A stretch of DNA of 41,133 nt from Candidatus Sulfurimonas ponti (lineage in GTDB: Bacteria > Campylobacterota > Campylobacteria > Campylobacterales > Sulfurimonadaceae), in contig JACNLH010000079.1 in the NCBI GenBank assembly GCA_014381585.1, positions 1 through 41,133 of the forward strand. Reading direction: 5' to 3'. The notes beneath the pieces are model-generated. The model searched no databases and was not told the DNA's origin. It saw nothing but the letters and a program-made list of their open reading frames with translations. The position numbers and the translations under genes were made by a program. Positions 26,984 to 37,179 of this stretch are shown one piece after another; the stretch's first letter is position 1; the number at the start of each line of letters is the position of its first letter.

Positions 26984-28110
26984 CTTGCAATCTCTATTAA
27001 AATATTTCCAACCGCCAGTCCGCCGAAAGTACCTATGAGGTAACCCATGATTGCCATTAAAACTCCCACGCTTACAAGTGATTTATTATAGGCTGCTGCT
27101 AGAATCGGTGCTGATGCCACTCCGCCGATATTTGATAAAGATGCCACGGCGATGGAGAACAAATCAAGTTTGAATACTTTTGCTCCGATGAGCATTAAAA
27201 GTGCGTGGATGAGTAAAACACTAAAACCTGCAAGAACATATACACCTATATCCGCAAAAGAGTCAAAGACAGCTTTAGAACCGATAAGAGCAATGATGAT
27301 ATACAGCATTGTGCTGGCCACTTCACTTGAACCCTTGAGCTCTTTTAGTTTTGTAAAAGAGCCTAAAACTCCCAAAAGTGAAGCTATCAAAACAATAGTT
27401 GTAGTCTTGTTTAAAAGCACAAAATACTCAGCTAAAGCTTGAGCAATGAATGAAGCTGCTATCGCTAAAAGAATAAGAAGCCAATACCTTTTAGTTCCTA
27501 TCGTGCAGGCACAGCCAATTTCACCTAAATAGGCGAGTTTTTCATGACTTCCGGTGAAGTGATTGAAGATATTTGCAAAAGGAACTAAAAAAAGTAAAAG
27601 CATAACCCATAAAGTGTAATTCACACTGTCTACGATAAGCGCATATCCAAAAGCCTCTTGAGAAACTTCAAGTGCTGAACCGACTGCTATCATATTTGCA
27701 GTGCCACCCATCCAGCTCCCCGCCAAAGCTCCAAAAGCTGAAGCCATATCTTTGTTAAAATCAAATACTATCGCTACAACTATAAATCCAACCGTTAAAG
27801 AAAAAAGAGCCAAAATATAAGAAATGAGTAAAGAGTTTCCCAGTTTTAAAAAGTGTGTGAAATCGATTTGCAGAAGCATCAGAAAAAGCATTGCCGGAAG
27901 AAGGTTTGTTTTTGTAAGTTTATAGATATTGTCAATAGCATCATTGTACTCAAAAGTGCCGATAGAAGCTAAAAACATGCTAAAAGCATAAATCATCACA
28001 ACTGCTGGAATAAACTTAAAAATTTTAAATGAAGTTTTGTTTTCTAGAGTGCTAAAACCTGTAGCTACAAAGGCTAAAATAAAAAGATAAACCAGCGGTG
28101 AACTAATCAC
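26980..28110 (-). CDS. DUF819 family integral membrane protein (YjcL-like)
   Basis: Polytopic membrane protein with FGALAGSWMGGTANMIAVGSAL and GGVASAPILAAAYNKSLVSVGVLMAIMGYLIGTFGG. Confidence 0.88.
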   Translation of the reverse strand: MISSPLVYLFILAFVATGFSTLENKTSFKIFKFIPAVVMIYAFSMFLASIGTFEYNDAIDNIYKLTKTNLLPAMLFLMLLQIDFTHFLKLGNSLLISYILALFSLTVGFIVVAIVFDFNKDMASAFGALAGSWMGGTANMIAVGSALEVSQEAFGYALIVDSVNYTLWVMLLLFLVPFANIFNHFTGSHEKLAYLGEIGCACTIGTKRYWLLILLAIAASFIAQALAEYFVLLNKTTTIVLIASLLGVLGSFTKLKELKGSSEVASTMLYIIIALIGSKAVFDSFADIGVYVLAGFSVLLIHALLMLIGAKVFKLDLFSIAVASLSNIGGVASAPILAAAYNKSLVSVGVLMAIMGYLIGTFGGLAVGNILIEIAR

Positions 28111-28753
28111 ACGGTGCTGCTTTAAAAGCTGTTATATTGGCACGTAAATCACGCATAAAGTTTTCGCCGGGATCATACTTCTTTGTTCTGTATCCATCAT
28201 CTTTTTCAAGCCATAGTTCAGTGTTTTCAAAACATCTGTATTCGTGATGCCCCACTACGTACTCAATACTGGGAAATTTCTTTTTAAGATACTTCACTAT
28301 AAATATATTTGCTAAAAGCTGTTCCACCGTAAGGTCTTGCACATACCCTTCGCCGCCAACATTTTCTATACCTATAGAGTTGAAATTCAGTCCAATCACA
28401 TGACGTGCCATAAAATCAAGCGGCATAAGCTGGTGAATTGTTCCATCGCGTTCCACCATAAAGTGTGTTGAGACATTTAAAGCACTTGCATTAGCAATCT
28501 CAGGTCTATCATTTGGTAGCGTCTCTTGTGTAAATCTTGCAAGCGACTTCTCAAATCCTTCTATTGCTGTATAATGCACAAGTACAATTTTAGGAACTAT
28601 CTTTATATCTTTAACATCCAAAGCATAGTGATTTTTGATGTACTCTTTTGTCAGTTTAATTCTTTCTTCACCAAAGTTTATCGGTGTTTGCTGTATCTCA
28701 TAAGCCAAGAGTGAAAAAGAGAAAGTGATAAGAAGTAAAAAATTTGTCAACAT
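28103..28753 (-). CDS. N-acetylmuramoyl-L-alanine amidase (amidase_2/AmpD-like), exported
   Basis: Signal-like MLTNFLLLITFSFSLLAYE; VLVHYTAIEG, VSTHFMVERDGTIHQLMPLDFMARHV, SIGIENVG, EYVVGHHEY. Confidence 0.88.
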   Translation of the reverse strand: MLTNFLLLITFSFSLLAYEIQQTPINFGEERIKLTKEYIKNHYALDVKDIKIVPKIVLVHYTAIEGFEKSLARFTQETLPNDRPEIANASALNVSTHFMVERDGTIHQLMPLDFMARHVIGLNFNSIGIENVGGEGYVQDLTVEQLLANIFIVKYLKKKFPSIEYVVGHHEYRCFENTELWLEKDDGYRTKKYDPGENFMRDLRANITAFKAAPCD

Positions 28754-28812
28754 ATGATGAGTTACCCTGTATTTTTTTTGATAGTGTACCATATCTTTTA
28801 CAAGGAATTTAT

Positions 28813-30174
28813 ATGAAGAATATCTCTCTAACATTTATTGCTTTAGTATTTTTATCATCACATCTTGCGGGTGTGACACTCAGTCCAAGCACAAAAGACA
28901 ATTCGCTCATTATCTATAATTCAAATATAGGTTTGGTGCATGAATCACGGGATTTAAAACTTCAAAAAGATGATACACAAATCATCTATGAAGATGTGGC
29001 ATCAAGCATCAACACCGATTCTGTCAATGTTTCTTTACCTAAAGGAATTTCACTTTTCTCACAGCAGTACCGTTATGACAAACTAACACAAAACAAACTT
29101 CTCGATGCTCATATAGGTAAAAAAGTATCCGTCAATGTTCTCAAAGATGCTAAAGACTTCAAAACAATACAAGCCACTCTTTTATCCAATGATGGTGCAA
29201 GTTGTATCGTAGAAAATACAAACAAGATTATCATTGTTGAGAGTAAAAATATCATCTTTGATAGTATCCCTGATGAACTTATAACAAAACCATCTTTAGT
29301 TTGGAATGTCACTAACAAACAAGATACTAAAGCTGGCATGAGTATAGATTATCTCATAAATCAAATCACATGGAAAAGCAACTATATTCTGAATCTTGAT
29401 GAAGACAAAGCAGACTTAGTCGGATGGATCACCATAAACAACCGTTCAGGAAAAGCTTTTAAAAATACTGAACTTCACGTTCTTGCAGGTGAGATCAACC
29501 GTGCAAGACAAGCAAGGGTGAATTATCAAGTGATGAAATCCATGGCAAGAATGGAAGATTCCCAAGCAGTGCAACATCAAGCACATGAGGGCTACCATTT
29601 TTACACAATTCCCTTCAAGGTTAATCTTGCAAATAATGAAAACACTCAAATAAAATTCATTTCTCAAAATGCTATAGATATAAAAAGAAAGTACACTGCA
29701 CACATGAGTAATCCAAACTATTTTAGCGGTGAAGTGAAGCATGATGTCACGCAAGAAATCACTATAAAGGGTTTAGAACTTCCTCTTCCAAAAGGGATAG
29801 TCAGAAGCTACTCCAAACTTAAAAATACAAATATTCTTTTAGGTGAAAGCAATATTCAACACACTCCAAAAGACACTCCTGTCTCACTTACACTTGGGAA
29901 AAACTTTGATATTAAGGTGAAAGAAACTCTCACAAACAGAGACAGGGGTTCTTGGTACCATGACAATGATGTTGCATACAGCATTAAAAACAGTTCTGAT
30001 GAGACTAAAACGGTGGAAATTCTAGTGCCTTTCACCAACAATGATTCAGATGAAATCACCTCCAAAGAGAAATATATTTTCACACAGGGAAATCTTGTGA
30101 CATTCAAGATAGAGGTGAAAGCACAAAGCACAAAAAAATTCGATGTGCATTATAGAAGTAAAATTCAAAAATAA
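28813..30174 (+). CDS. DUF4139 domain-containing exported protein
   Basis: Signal peptide MKNISLTFIALVFLSSHLAG; YLINQITWKSNYILNLDEDKADLVGWITINNRSGKAFKNTELHVLAGEINR. Confidence 0.82.
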   Translation: MKNISLTFIALVFLSSHLAGVTLSPSTKDNSLIIYNSNIGLVHESRDLKLQKDDTQIIYEDVASSINTDSVNVSLPKGISLFSQQYRYDKLTQNKLLDAHIGKKVSVNVLKDAKDFKTIQATLLSNDGASCIVENTNKIIIVESKNIIFDSIPDELITKPSLVWNVTNKQDTKAGMSIDYLINQITWKSNYILNLDEDKADLVGWITINNRSGKAFKNTELHVLAGEINRARQARVNYQVMKSMARMEDSQAVQHQAHEGYHFYTIPFKVNLANNENTQIKFISQNAIDIKRKYTAHMSNPNYFSGEVKHDVTQEITIKGLELPLPKGIVRSYSKLKNTNILLGESNIQHTPKDTPVSLTLGKNFDIKVKETLTNRDRGSWYHDNDVAYSIKNSSDETKTVEILVPFTNNDSDEITSKEKYIFTQGNLVTFKIEVKAQSTKKFDVHYRSKIQK

Positions 30175-30186
30175 AGGTGAAAAGAC

Positions 30187-30930
30187 TTGGCAAAAAAATA
30201 TATTATTCTCGATACAGAAACAACTGGAACGGGTGAAGCAGACAGAGTTATACAACTGGGATATCTTGTTTTAGGTTCTAAAGATATAGAGGTGCATAAT
30301 GAATTTTGCAGCTCCCAGACTCCGATCAGTTTTGGAGCGATGGAAGTTCATGGAATCACTCCTGAGATGATTGAGGGAAAACCTCCATGCACTGATATGC
30401 CTGCATATAAAAGACTGCTTGAATTAAATACAAATGATAACTATATGATTATCCATAATGCACCATTTGATTTAGAGATGCTTGAAAAAGAGGGTTTCAA
30501 CACGCAAATGAAAGTGATAGACACACTTCGTGTGGCAAAACATGTACTTCCTGATGAAGATGCGCATAGACTGCAATACTTCCGTTATAAATTTGAGCTT
30601 TACAAACAAGAACAAAAAGAAGCTGATGCCTTGGGTGTGGTTGTTAAAGCCCACGATGCAATCGGTGATGTTTTAGTTTTAAAACTTTTACTTTCTAAGT
30701 TAAAAGATATAGTGCAAGAGTTGTATCCAAGTGAGAATCCGGTGGAGAAGATGGTCGATTTGACAAACACTCCCATCTTGGTGAAAACATTCAGGTTTGG
30801 AAAACATAAAGGCAAAACTTTGAAAGAAGTTGCAAGTTCTGATGCTGGATATATGCGATGGATGCTAAGCTCTATGGATAATTTAGATGAAGACTTACGT
30901 TACTCTATAAACTCTGTTTTAGGCAACTAA
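30187..30930 (+). CDS. 3'-5' exonuclease, DnaQ/ExoX-like with C-terminal DUF3820-like tail
   Basis: YIILDTETTGTGEADRVIQLGYL, HNAPFDLEML, AHDAIGDVLVLKLLL; FRFGKHKGKTLKEVASSDAGYMRWMLSSM; TTG start. Confidence 0.9.
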   Translation: MAKKYIILDTETTGTGEADRVIQLGYLVLGSKDIEVHNEFCSSQTPISFGAMEVHGITPEMIEGKPPCTDMPAYKRLLELNTNDNYMIIHNAPFDLEMLEKEGFNTQMKVIDTLRVAKHVLPDEDAHRLQYFRYKFELYKQEQKEADALGVVVKAHDAIGDVLVLKLLLSKLKDIVQELYPSENPVEKMVDLTNTPILVKTFRFGKHKGKTLKEVASSDAGYMRWMLSSMDNLDEDLRYSINSVLGN

Positions 30931-30991
30931 TCACACTCTAAGAGTTATTCCAATATAATTTTTTACAATACATAATTACAAGGAAATTTTA

Positions 30992-32209
30992 ATGAGTCCA
31001 TCATATTTAGAGTCCACCCCGGATGAAAATGGTTATTTTGGAAAGTATGGGGGATCATATATTCCTCCAGTATTAGAAAAACCATTCGCTGACATAACAA
31101 AAGCGTATAAAGAGTTGAAAAACTCACCCAAATTCATAGAAGAGCTCAAGTATGTGCGAAAACACTACCAAGGAAGACCCACTCCCATCTCCTATGCGAA
31201 AAACTTAACTGAGCTTTGCGGCGGTGCAAGAATATATCTAAAACGTGAAGATTTAAACCATACGGGTGCGCATAAGCTTAACCATTGCATGGCTGAAGTA
31301 ATTTTAGCTAAACATTTAGGTAAGAAAAAAGTTATTGCAGAAACTGGTGCAGGTCAACATGGGGTTGCACTTGCAACTGCTGCTGCATACTTTGGTTTAG
31401 AGTGTGAGATTCATATGGGTGAAGTAGATATTGAAAAAGAGCACCCTAATGTTGTTCGTATGAGAATTCTTGGTGCAAATGTAATCCCAGCAACTCATGG
31501 ACTTCGTACTTTAAAAGAAGCTGTTGACTCTGCTTTTGATAGTTATGTTCCTCAAGCAGAGACAGCGATTTACTGTATTGGTTCAGTTGTTGGACCACAC
31601 CCATTTCCAATGATGGTGAGAGACTTTCAATCTATCATAGGGCACGAATCAAAAGAGCAATTCAGTGAGCATGAAGAGAACTTGCCCGACGCTGTTGTCG
31701 CCTGTGTTGGCGGTGGCTCAAATGCAATGGGGATCTTTGCTGGTTTTATTGACGATAAAGAAGTGCAACTCCACGGTGTTGAACCTATGGGCAGAGGTGA
31801 AAAGCTCGGTGATCATGCTGCGACGCTTAGCTATGGTGAAGAAGGTGTTATGCATGGGTTTAACTCTATTATGCTTAAAGATGAAAAAGGTGAACCTGCT
31901 CCTGTTTACTCTGTCGGCTCGGGTATAGACTACCCATCTGTTGGACCTGAACATGCATATCTAAAAGAGATAGGAAGAACTAAAGTCGGTCTTTGTAATG
32001 ATGAAGAAGCTATAGATGCTTTTTATAAGCTCTCACAGCTTGAAGGAATCATACCGGCTTTGGAATCTGCTCACGCTGTTGCATATGCTATGAAGTTGGC
32101 AAAAACTCTTGGAAAAGATAAAACCATATTGGTGAATTTAAGTGGCAGAGGCGATAAAGATATCGATTTTGTGGTTGATAACTATCCTATCCCCCACGCA
32201 AAGTTTTAA
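30992..32209 (+). CDS. trpB: Tryptophan synthase beta chain
   Basis: [75 protein letters not shown]. Confidence 0.94.
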   Translation: MSPSYLESTPDENGYFGKYGGSYIPPVLEKPFADITKAYKELKNSPKFIEELKYVRKHYQGRPTPISYAKNLTELCGGARIYLKREDLNHTGAHKLNHCMAEVILAKHLGKKKVIAETGAGQHGVALATAAAYFGLECEIHMGEVDIEKEHPNVVRMRILGANVIPATHGLRTLKEAVDSAFDSYVPQAETAIYCIGSVVGPHPFPMMVRDFQSIIGHESKEQFSEHEENLPDAVVACVGGGSNAMGIFAGFIDDKEVQLHGVEPMGRGEKLGDHAATLSYGEEGVMHGFNSIMLKDEKGEPAPVYSVGSGIDYPSVGPEHAYLKEIGRTKVGLCNDEEAIDAFYKLSQLEGIIPALESAHAVAYAMKLAKTLGKDKTILVNLSGRGDKDIDFVVDNYPIPHAKF

Positions 32210-32231
32210 ATTCTAAACAATACTTAGAATT
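32209..32231. terminator. Candidate bidirectional hairpin AATTCTAA-N7-TTAGAATT between convergent genes
   Basis: Perfect 8-bp inverted repeat spanning the ends of trpB (+) and the NhaC gene (-). Confidence 0.45.
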
Positions 32232-33559
32232 ATAAATAAGACTAAAGCGATAACTCCGCTTATAAGTGCATAAGGGAGTTGTGTCTGCACGTGCTCAATA
32301 ACTTCACAATCTGCTGCCATTGATGATATGATGGTGGTGTCTGAGATCGGTGAACAATGGTCTCCAAACACTCCCCCTGAAATCACAGCCCCTATACATA
32401 AGGCAACATCAGCATCCATTGCCACAGCCATTGGAACTGCAACTGGAATCATAATGCTGAATGTTCCCCAAGAAGTTCCGGTTGAAAAGGCAATGACTGA
32501 ACTTAGTAAAAATATCACACCCCCCAAGAGATACACACTTAAAGTTTCACTGGCAAGTGATGCTAAATACAAACCTGTTTTAAGCTCCCCTGTAATCTTT
32601 CCAATAGCAAATGCAAACAAAAGTATAAGCGCTATCGGGAAAAGCTTTTTAGCACCGCTTACAGCCGTTTTAGCCCACACTCCCAATCTCATGTTTTTAG
32701 TTGGAACATAATACAAAAGCATCAGAGTGAGCGTGACTATCATGGTGTAAAAAATAGAACTCGACCCACTCCCCTTTAAGATATCCCCATCTCCTGTCAA
32801 ATATAAAAATATAAATGCAAAAGCTATCATAGAAAATATCGGAAGTAGCATATAATACATACTTGATGCTTCTTGTATTGTATCACTCTTAGGACTTGGA
32901 ACATATTTAGCATCTTTCATAGCCCCGATATCAACGCTGAAATAAATGGATAAAAAAGTCACTATCAAAGCACTCATAGCATAAAAGTTATACATAACAG
33001 CATCTATCAAAATGGCGACACTCTCCCCCTCTATCATGCCAGATGAGATTTGTGTGGCTATTAAGCCAAGAAGCAGTGCACCCCAGCCATTTAAAACAAT
33101 AAGTGAGCTGATAGGCGCAGAAGTCGAATCACAAACAAAAGCCAATTTTGCATGGGAAACTTTATACTTATCACACAGCGGTCTGCCAACAGCACCGGAG
33201 ATTAAAGCTGTTATAGAAGATTCAATAAAAATCACAACACCGATAATGTAACTTAATATCAAAGAGGAACGCTCAGATGAAACAAAAGATTTTTGTTCAA
33301 CAATATACGCAACAAAACCCTCTATCCCTCCAGATTTTTCAATAAGCGCCATCACGCTGCCGACCAAAATAGCAAATCCTAATGTTTTAAGTATCCAGGG
33401 TGTGCTTAAAAGAGATATAAAAAGCTCATAAGTGTTTTGCAGTGTTGCCATAAAGGTGAAATCATTTAAAATGAAAAGGCCCAATAATATTCCAGAAAAA
33501 AGTGAAAGAATTACATTTTTAGTATAAAGTGCAAAGAAAATTGCAAGAAGTGACGGCAA
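32213..33559 (-). CDS. NhaC-family Na+/H+ antiporter
   Basis: Polytopic; SVMALIEKSGGIEGFV, GTSWGTFSIMIPVAVPMA, GAVISGGVFGDHCSPISDTTIISSMAADCEVIEHVQTQLPYAL. Confidence 0.93.
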   Translation of the reverse strand: MPSLLAIFFALYTKNVILSLFSGILLGLFILNDFTFMATLQNTYELFISLLSTPWILKTLGFAILVGSVMALIEKSGGIEGFVAYIVEQKSFVSSERSSLILSYIIGVVIFIESSITALISGAVGRPLCDKYKVSHAKLAFVCDSTSAPISSLIVLNGWGALLLGLIATQISSGMIEGESVAILIDAVMYNFYAMSALIVTFLSIYFSVDIGAMKDAKYVPSPKSDTIQEASSMYYMLLPIFSMIAFAFIFLYLTGDGDILKGSGSSSIFYTMIVTLTLMLLYYVPTKNMRLGVWAKTAVSGAKKLFPIALILLFAFAIGKITGELKTGLYLASLASETLSVYLLGGVIFLLSSVIAFSTGTSWGTFSIMIPVAVPMAVAMDADVALCIGAVISGGVFGDHCSPISDTTIISSMAADCEVIEHVQTQLPYALISGVIALVLFIILSIV

Positions 33560-33592
33560 GAGAGAGAGATAAGAAAGTTCTATAGTCCTATC

Positions 33593-34231
33593 CTAAAATT
33601 CAATTTCTAAAAGAACTTGTCCTGCACGCCCAAATTTTTCTTTATATAATTCACATTCTTTTTCTTGGACTTGTTTAAAGCCAAGTTTTTTATAAAAAAG
33701 AATAGTCTCTAATGAACCTATCTCTACAAGAGCTTGACCGATTCTATAACCTTTAAGTCTTGCAGTTAAGAGTGATTTAGTCATTAATGTCTTTAAAACG
33801 CCAACATCTATAAAGCCTTCAAGTTCTTCCATAAAGTCAAACATAAGTGTTCTCTTGTTCAGGGCGAAGTCACAGCATGACATCACATCTAAGGCTTCTA
33901 CGCAATTTTCGCCACAGCCAACCTCTTGTAAAGCATCTATAAAAGCTTCTTTTGTTGCAATGCGAGGCTCGTAACTACATAAGGTGCCTACACTTTTTCC
34001 ATCTAACTCTGCAATCAAAAAATTGTTAAAGTTACAATGCGCTTTTGCAGTTGTTTTTGTCAATGCTTCAAGTTTTGGTAAAATCTTACTATCATCATTT
34101 GTATTAAAAATCAAATCAAAGATTCCATCTTTTTTTCCAGCACGCGAACTTTGCAACATCATCTTTGCTAAAAACGGAGAATCATTTTCAGTCGCTTTTC
34201 TTATATTAATAGCCATAAATTTTTCCAACAT
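33593..34231 (-). CDS. GNAT family N-acetyltransferase-like protein
   Basis: INIRKATENDSPFLAKMM... LKGYRIGQALVEIGSLETILFYKKLGFKQV. Confidence 0.75.
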   Translation of the reverse strand: MLEKFMAINIRKATENDSPFLAKMMLQSSRAGKKDGIFDLIFNTNDDSKILPKLEALTKTTAKAHCNFNNFLIAELDGKSVGTLCSYEPRIATKEAFIDALQEVGCGENCVEALDVMSCCDFALNKRTLMFDFMEELEGFIDVGVLKTLMTKSLLTARLKGYRIGQALVEIGSLETILFYKKLGFKQVQEKECELYKEKFGRAGQVLLEIEF

Positions 34232-34269
34232 TTAATTTAAATCGTATAAGAGATATAGTACCATACATT

Positions 34270-34971
34270 ATGATAAAATCTTTCTTAATCCTTATAATCT
34301 TTTCAACTTTTTTATCTGCCGCTCAGCAGATTATTCTCGTGGTCTCTAAGGACTTCAATACTTCAAGTGCAAAAATGGAATGTTTTGAAGGCGCTGATAT
34401 TATATGTGAAAGCTTCGACGTAAACATCGGACAGAAGGGTTTAGGATGGGGTTTAGGAGAGATTCAACTAAAGAAAAATGCTGGTGATGCAATCAAATAT
34501 GAAGGAGATAAAAAAGCTCCTATCGGCGTGTTTAAACTTTCATCGGTTTTTGCTTATTCAAAAAGTAACAATTTCAACATGCCTTACCTTCATGCATCAA
34601 AAAAATTAATATGTGTGGATGATAGTAACTCAAAAAAATATAATAAAATAATACCTATGCCGAAAAAGAAACCACAGAGCTTTGAATACATGAAAAGAGA
34701 TGATTTACAGTATGAACTGGGGATTGTGGTGGAACATAATCAAAATGCTATTGCCGGAAGAGGTTCTTGTATATTCATACATGTGCAAAAGGCTGAAAGT
34801 GCAGGGACAGCCGGCTGCACTTCGATGAAACTGGATCATTTAAAAAAGATTGTGTCATGGTTGGATGAGAAAAAGAATCCCATCTTAATACAAATCCCAG
34901 AATCATCCTCTGCTGAAGTTTTAGAATTGTACCCTGAGTTGAAAAACTCCACACTTTTAAAAAATCAATAG
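34270..34971 (+). CDS. L,D-transpeptidase (YkuD)-like exported protein
   Basis: Signal peptide; KAPIGVFKLSSVF, GRGSCIFIHVQKAESAGTAGCTSMKLDHLKKIVSWLDEKKNPILIQIP. Confidence 0.82.
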   Translation: MIKSFLILIIFSTFLSAAQQIILVVSKDFNTSSAKMECFEGADIICESFDVNIGQKGLGWGLGEIQLKKNAGDAIKYEGDKKAPIGVFKLSSVFAYSKSNNFNMPYLHASKKLICVDDSNSKKYNKIIPMPKKKPQSFEYMKRDDLQYELGIVVEHNQNAIAGRGSCIFIHVQKAESAGTAGCTSMKLDHLKKIVSWLDEKKNPILIQIPESSSAEVLELYPELKNSTLLKNQ

Positions 34972-34974
34972 TGC

Positions 34975-35277
34975 CTAATCTTCGTCTTCATCATCAAAGT
35001 CAAACTCTATGACTCTTGGCTCTTCTTTTATCACTTCTAAATCACTAAACTGTTCAGGGGATGCATCAACGGCCATGGCTACAAATGTTATAAGCGCATT
35101 ATCATCTATGATTTCTTGGCACTTTTGAGATGTATTGTAGATGCTCAAAACACCATTGCTAAAAAGTACATCTCTAGTCCCTACACCTACGTCAGCAGCT
35201 ATCTCATGTAAGTCAGGACGATTCAACTGCAATCCTTCCACTTTCATGGAGAAGCCCTCTCTTAGCTTACCAAACAT
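34975..35277 (-). CDS. Conserved hypothetical protein with acidic C-terminus
   Basis: MFGKLREGFSMKVEGLQLNRPDLHEIAADVGVGTRDVLFSNGVLSIYN...FDFDDEDED; adjacent to argS, start chosen at 35277. Confidence 0.6.
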   Translation of the reverse strand: MFGKLREGFSMKVEGLQLNRPDLHEIAADVGVGTRDVLFSNGVLSIYNTSQKCQEIIDDNALITFVAMAVDASPEQFSDLEVIKEEPRVIEFDFDDEDED

Positions 35278-35278
35278 T

Positions 35279-36880
35279 TTATATCTCTTCTTCTCTGGAC
35301 ATTTTTTCAACTGCCTCAATACCTAAAATGCTTAAACCTGTTTTGAGTGAAAGCGCCACAAGCATAAACATTTTAAGAAGCTTAGCCTCATCTTCACTTC
35401 CTATGATTCTGCAATCATAATAAAACTTGTGTAAAGAAGCGGCAAGCGACTTAAGATAGTCTGTAAGTTTTTGCACTTGACGTGAATTAAATGCATCTTC
35501 TATAACTTCAGGCAATAACAAAGCATCAAAAAGCAAGCTATCCGCATTCTCATCAAGACCTTTGAGTTTTGAAGCTAAAATCTCTTCTTTAGGTATCGTT
35601 GATTTGGAAAGTATCGTATTAATTCTTGCATGTGCGTACTGGATATAAAAGATAGGGTTTGAGCTGTCTTGTTTTTTAAACTCTGATATATCAAATTCAA
35701 GAGCCGTGTCACTCTTTTTGGAAGCAAAAATAAAACGAAGCGCATCCGCCCCGATCTCTTCAACTATATCACTCATCAAGATGACATTTCCTGCACGTTT
35801 ACTCATTTTGTATGGTTCACCATCTTTAAGAAGTGAAACCATTTGAGAAAGTAAAGTTTCGAGTTTTTTTGAATCATAGCCAAGGTATTCAATTGCTGCA
35901 TTCACACGGGGAATATACCCATGATGATCGGCACCCCAAATATTGATATAGTGATCATATCCGCGTTCAAACTTTTGATTATGGTATACAATATCACCTG
36001 CTAAATACGTGGCTCTTCCATCTTCACGAACGACGACTCTATCGTTATCATCACCTTTAGCTTCAGAAGCTATCCACATTTTGTCTTCTTTTTTATAAAT
36101 ACCTTCACCCATCTTTTTCATCACTCTTTCCCAATCAGAATAAAGAGAAGATTCATTTACAAAGGTGTCAAAGTGTATGTTCAATGCAGCTAAAGAGTCA
36201 ACAACTATCTCCATCACACCGTCTTTAGCCCAAAGTGCAAGTTCTTTGTAACGAGACTCATCAGAAAAAATCTCTTTTCCGAATTTCTCTAAAGCGGCAT
36301 TTGCAAGACCTTCTAAATATTCACCGCGATAGTAAGCTTCTGGATATTCCACACTTTCGTTTAAAATATTTTCACGTGCATATAAAGCGATTGAAAGCCC
36401 AAGTAAGTCTATTTGATTTCCAGCGTCATTGACATAATACTCAGCAGTTATATCATATCCAAGATGTTTTGCAAGTCTGTAAAGAGTGTCTCCATACACA
36501 GCACCACGTGCATGTCCTATATGAAGAGGTCCGGTGGGGTTTGCACTCACAAATTCTAAAAGCACTTTTTGCTTATTTTCTTGTTTTGCAAAACCTGATG
36601 GATTAGTTAAAGCCCAATCAGCATATTCACTTAAAAAATTTTCACTCAAACGAAAGTTTATATACCCTTTTACAGATTCGACACTTGAAAACACTTCTGA
36701 ATCAGTGCTAAAAGAAGATGCAAGATCTTCGGCAATTATCATAGGGGATTTTCTTAATTCTTTTGCAAGAGAAAAAGCAACCGGAGTGGCGAAGTGACCA
36801 AAAGAGCGATCTTTTGGTTTTTCTAAAACAACTTCGTAACCAAATTTGTCACGCAATAGCGCCGATACTCGTTGTTTCAA
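35279..36880 (-). CDS. argS: Arginyl-tRNA synthetase
   Basis: VSANPTGPLHIGHARGAVYGDTL, KMSKRAGNVILMSDIVEEIGADALRFIF. Confidence 0.97.
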   Translation of the reverse strand: MKQRVSALLRDKFGYEVVLEKPKDRSFGHFATPVAFSLAKELRKSPMIIAEDLASSFSTDSEVFSSVESVKGYINFRLSENFLSEYADWALTNPSGFAKQENKQKVLLEFVSANPTGPLHIGHARGAVYGDTLYRLAKHLGYDITAEYYVNDAGNQIDLLGLSIALYARENILNESVEYPEAYYRGEYLEGLANAALEKFGKEIFSDESRYKELALWAKDGVMEIVVDSLAALNIHFDTFVNESSLYSDWERVMKKMGEGIYKKEDKMWIASEAKGDDNDRVVVREDGRATYLAGDIVYHNQKFERGYDHYINIWGADHHGYIPRVNAAIEYLGYDSKKLETLLSQMVSLLKDGEPYKMSKRAGNVILMSDIVEEIGADALRFIFASKKSDTALEFDISEFKKQDSSNPIFYIQYAHARINTILSKSTIPKEEILASKLKGLDENADSLLFDALLLPEVIEDAFNSRQVQKLTDYLKSLAASLHKFYYDCRIIGSEDEAKLLKMFMLVALSLKTGLSILGIEAVEKMSREEEI

Positions 36881-36883
36881 GAT

Positions 36884-37126
36884 TTACGCTTGAGTATTTG
36901 TAGTTGTAGTTTTTGGAGCTTCTGTTGATGCAACTTCATCAGTTGATTCAACTTTTTTCACTTCATCTGCAGATACAACATCAGGAGTTTCATCCTTCAT
37001 TTCTGCTTTAAAGTTCTTGATACCTTTACCGATACCTTTTGCTAAGTCTGGTATTTTTTTTGCACCAAACATAAGTACGATGATTCCAAATATTATTAGT
37101 AGTTCTGTTCCACTAGGCATTCCCAT
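36884..37126 (-). CDS. tatA: Sec-independent protein translocase TatA
   Basis: [43 protein letters not shown]. Confidence 0.96.
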   Translation of the reverse strand: MGMPSGTELLIIFGIIVLMFGAKKIPDLAKGIGKGIKNFKAEMKDETPDVVSADEVKKVESTDEVASTEAPKTTTTNTQA

Positions 37127-37157
37127 AGTTTATTTCCTTATAAAAAATTAATCCAAG

Positions 37158-37163
37158 ATTATA
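37158..37163 (-). promoter_or_regulatory. Candidate -10 (TATAAT) for tatA
   Basis: TATAAT on minus strand 32 nt upstream of the tatA ATG in the tatA-gmk gap. Confidence 0.4.
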
Positions 37164-37179
37164 ACTAATTAAAATTAAT

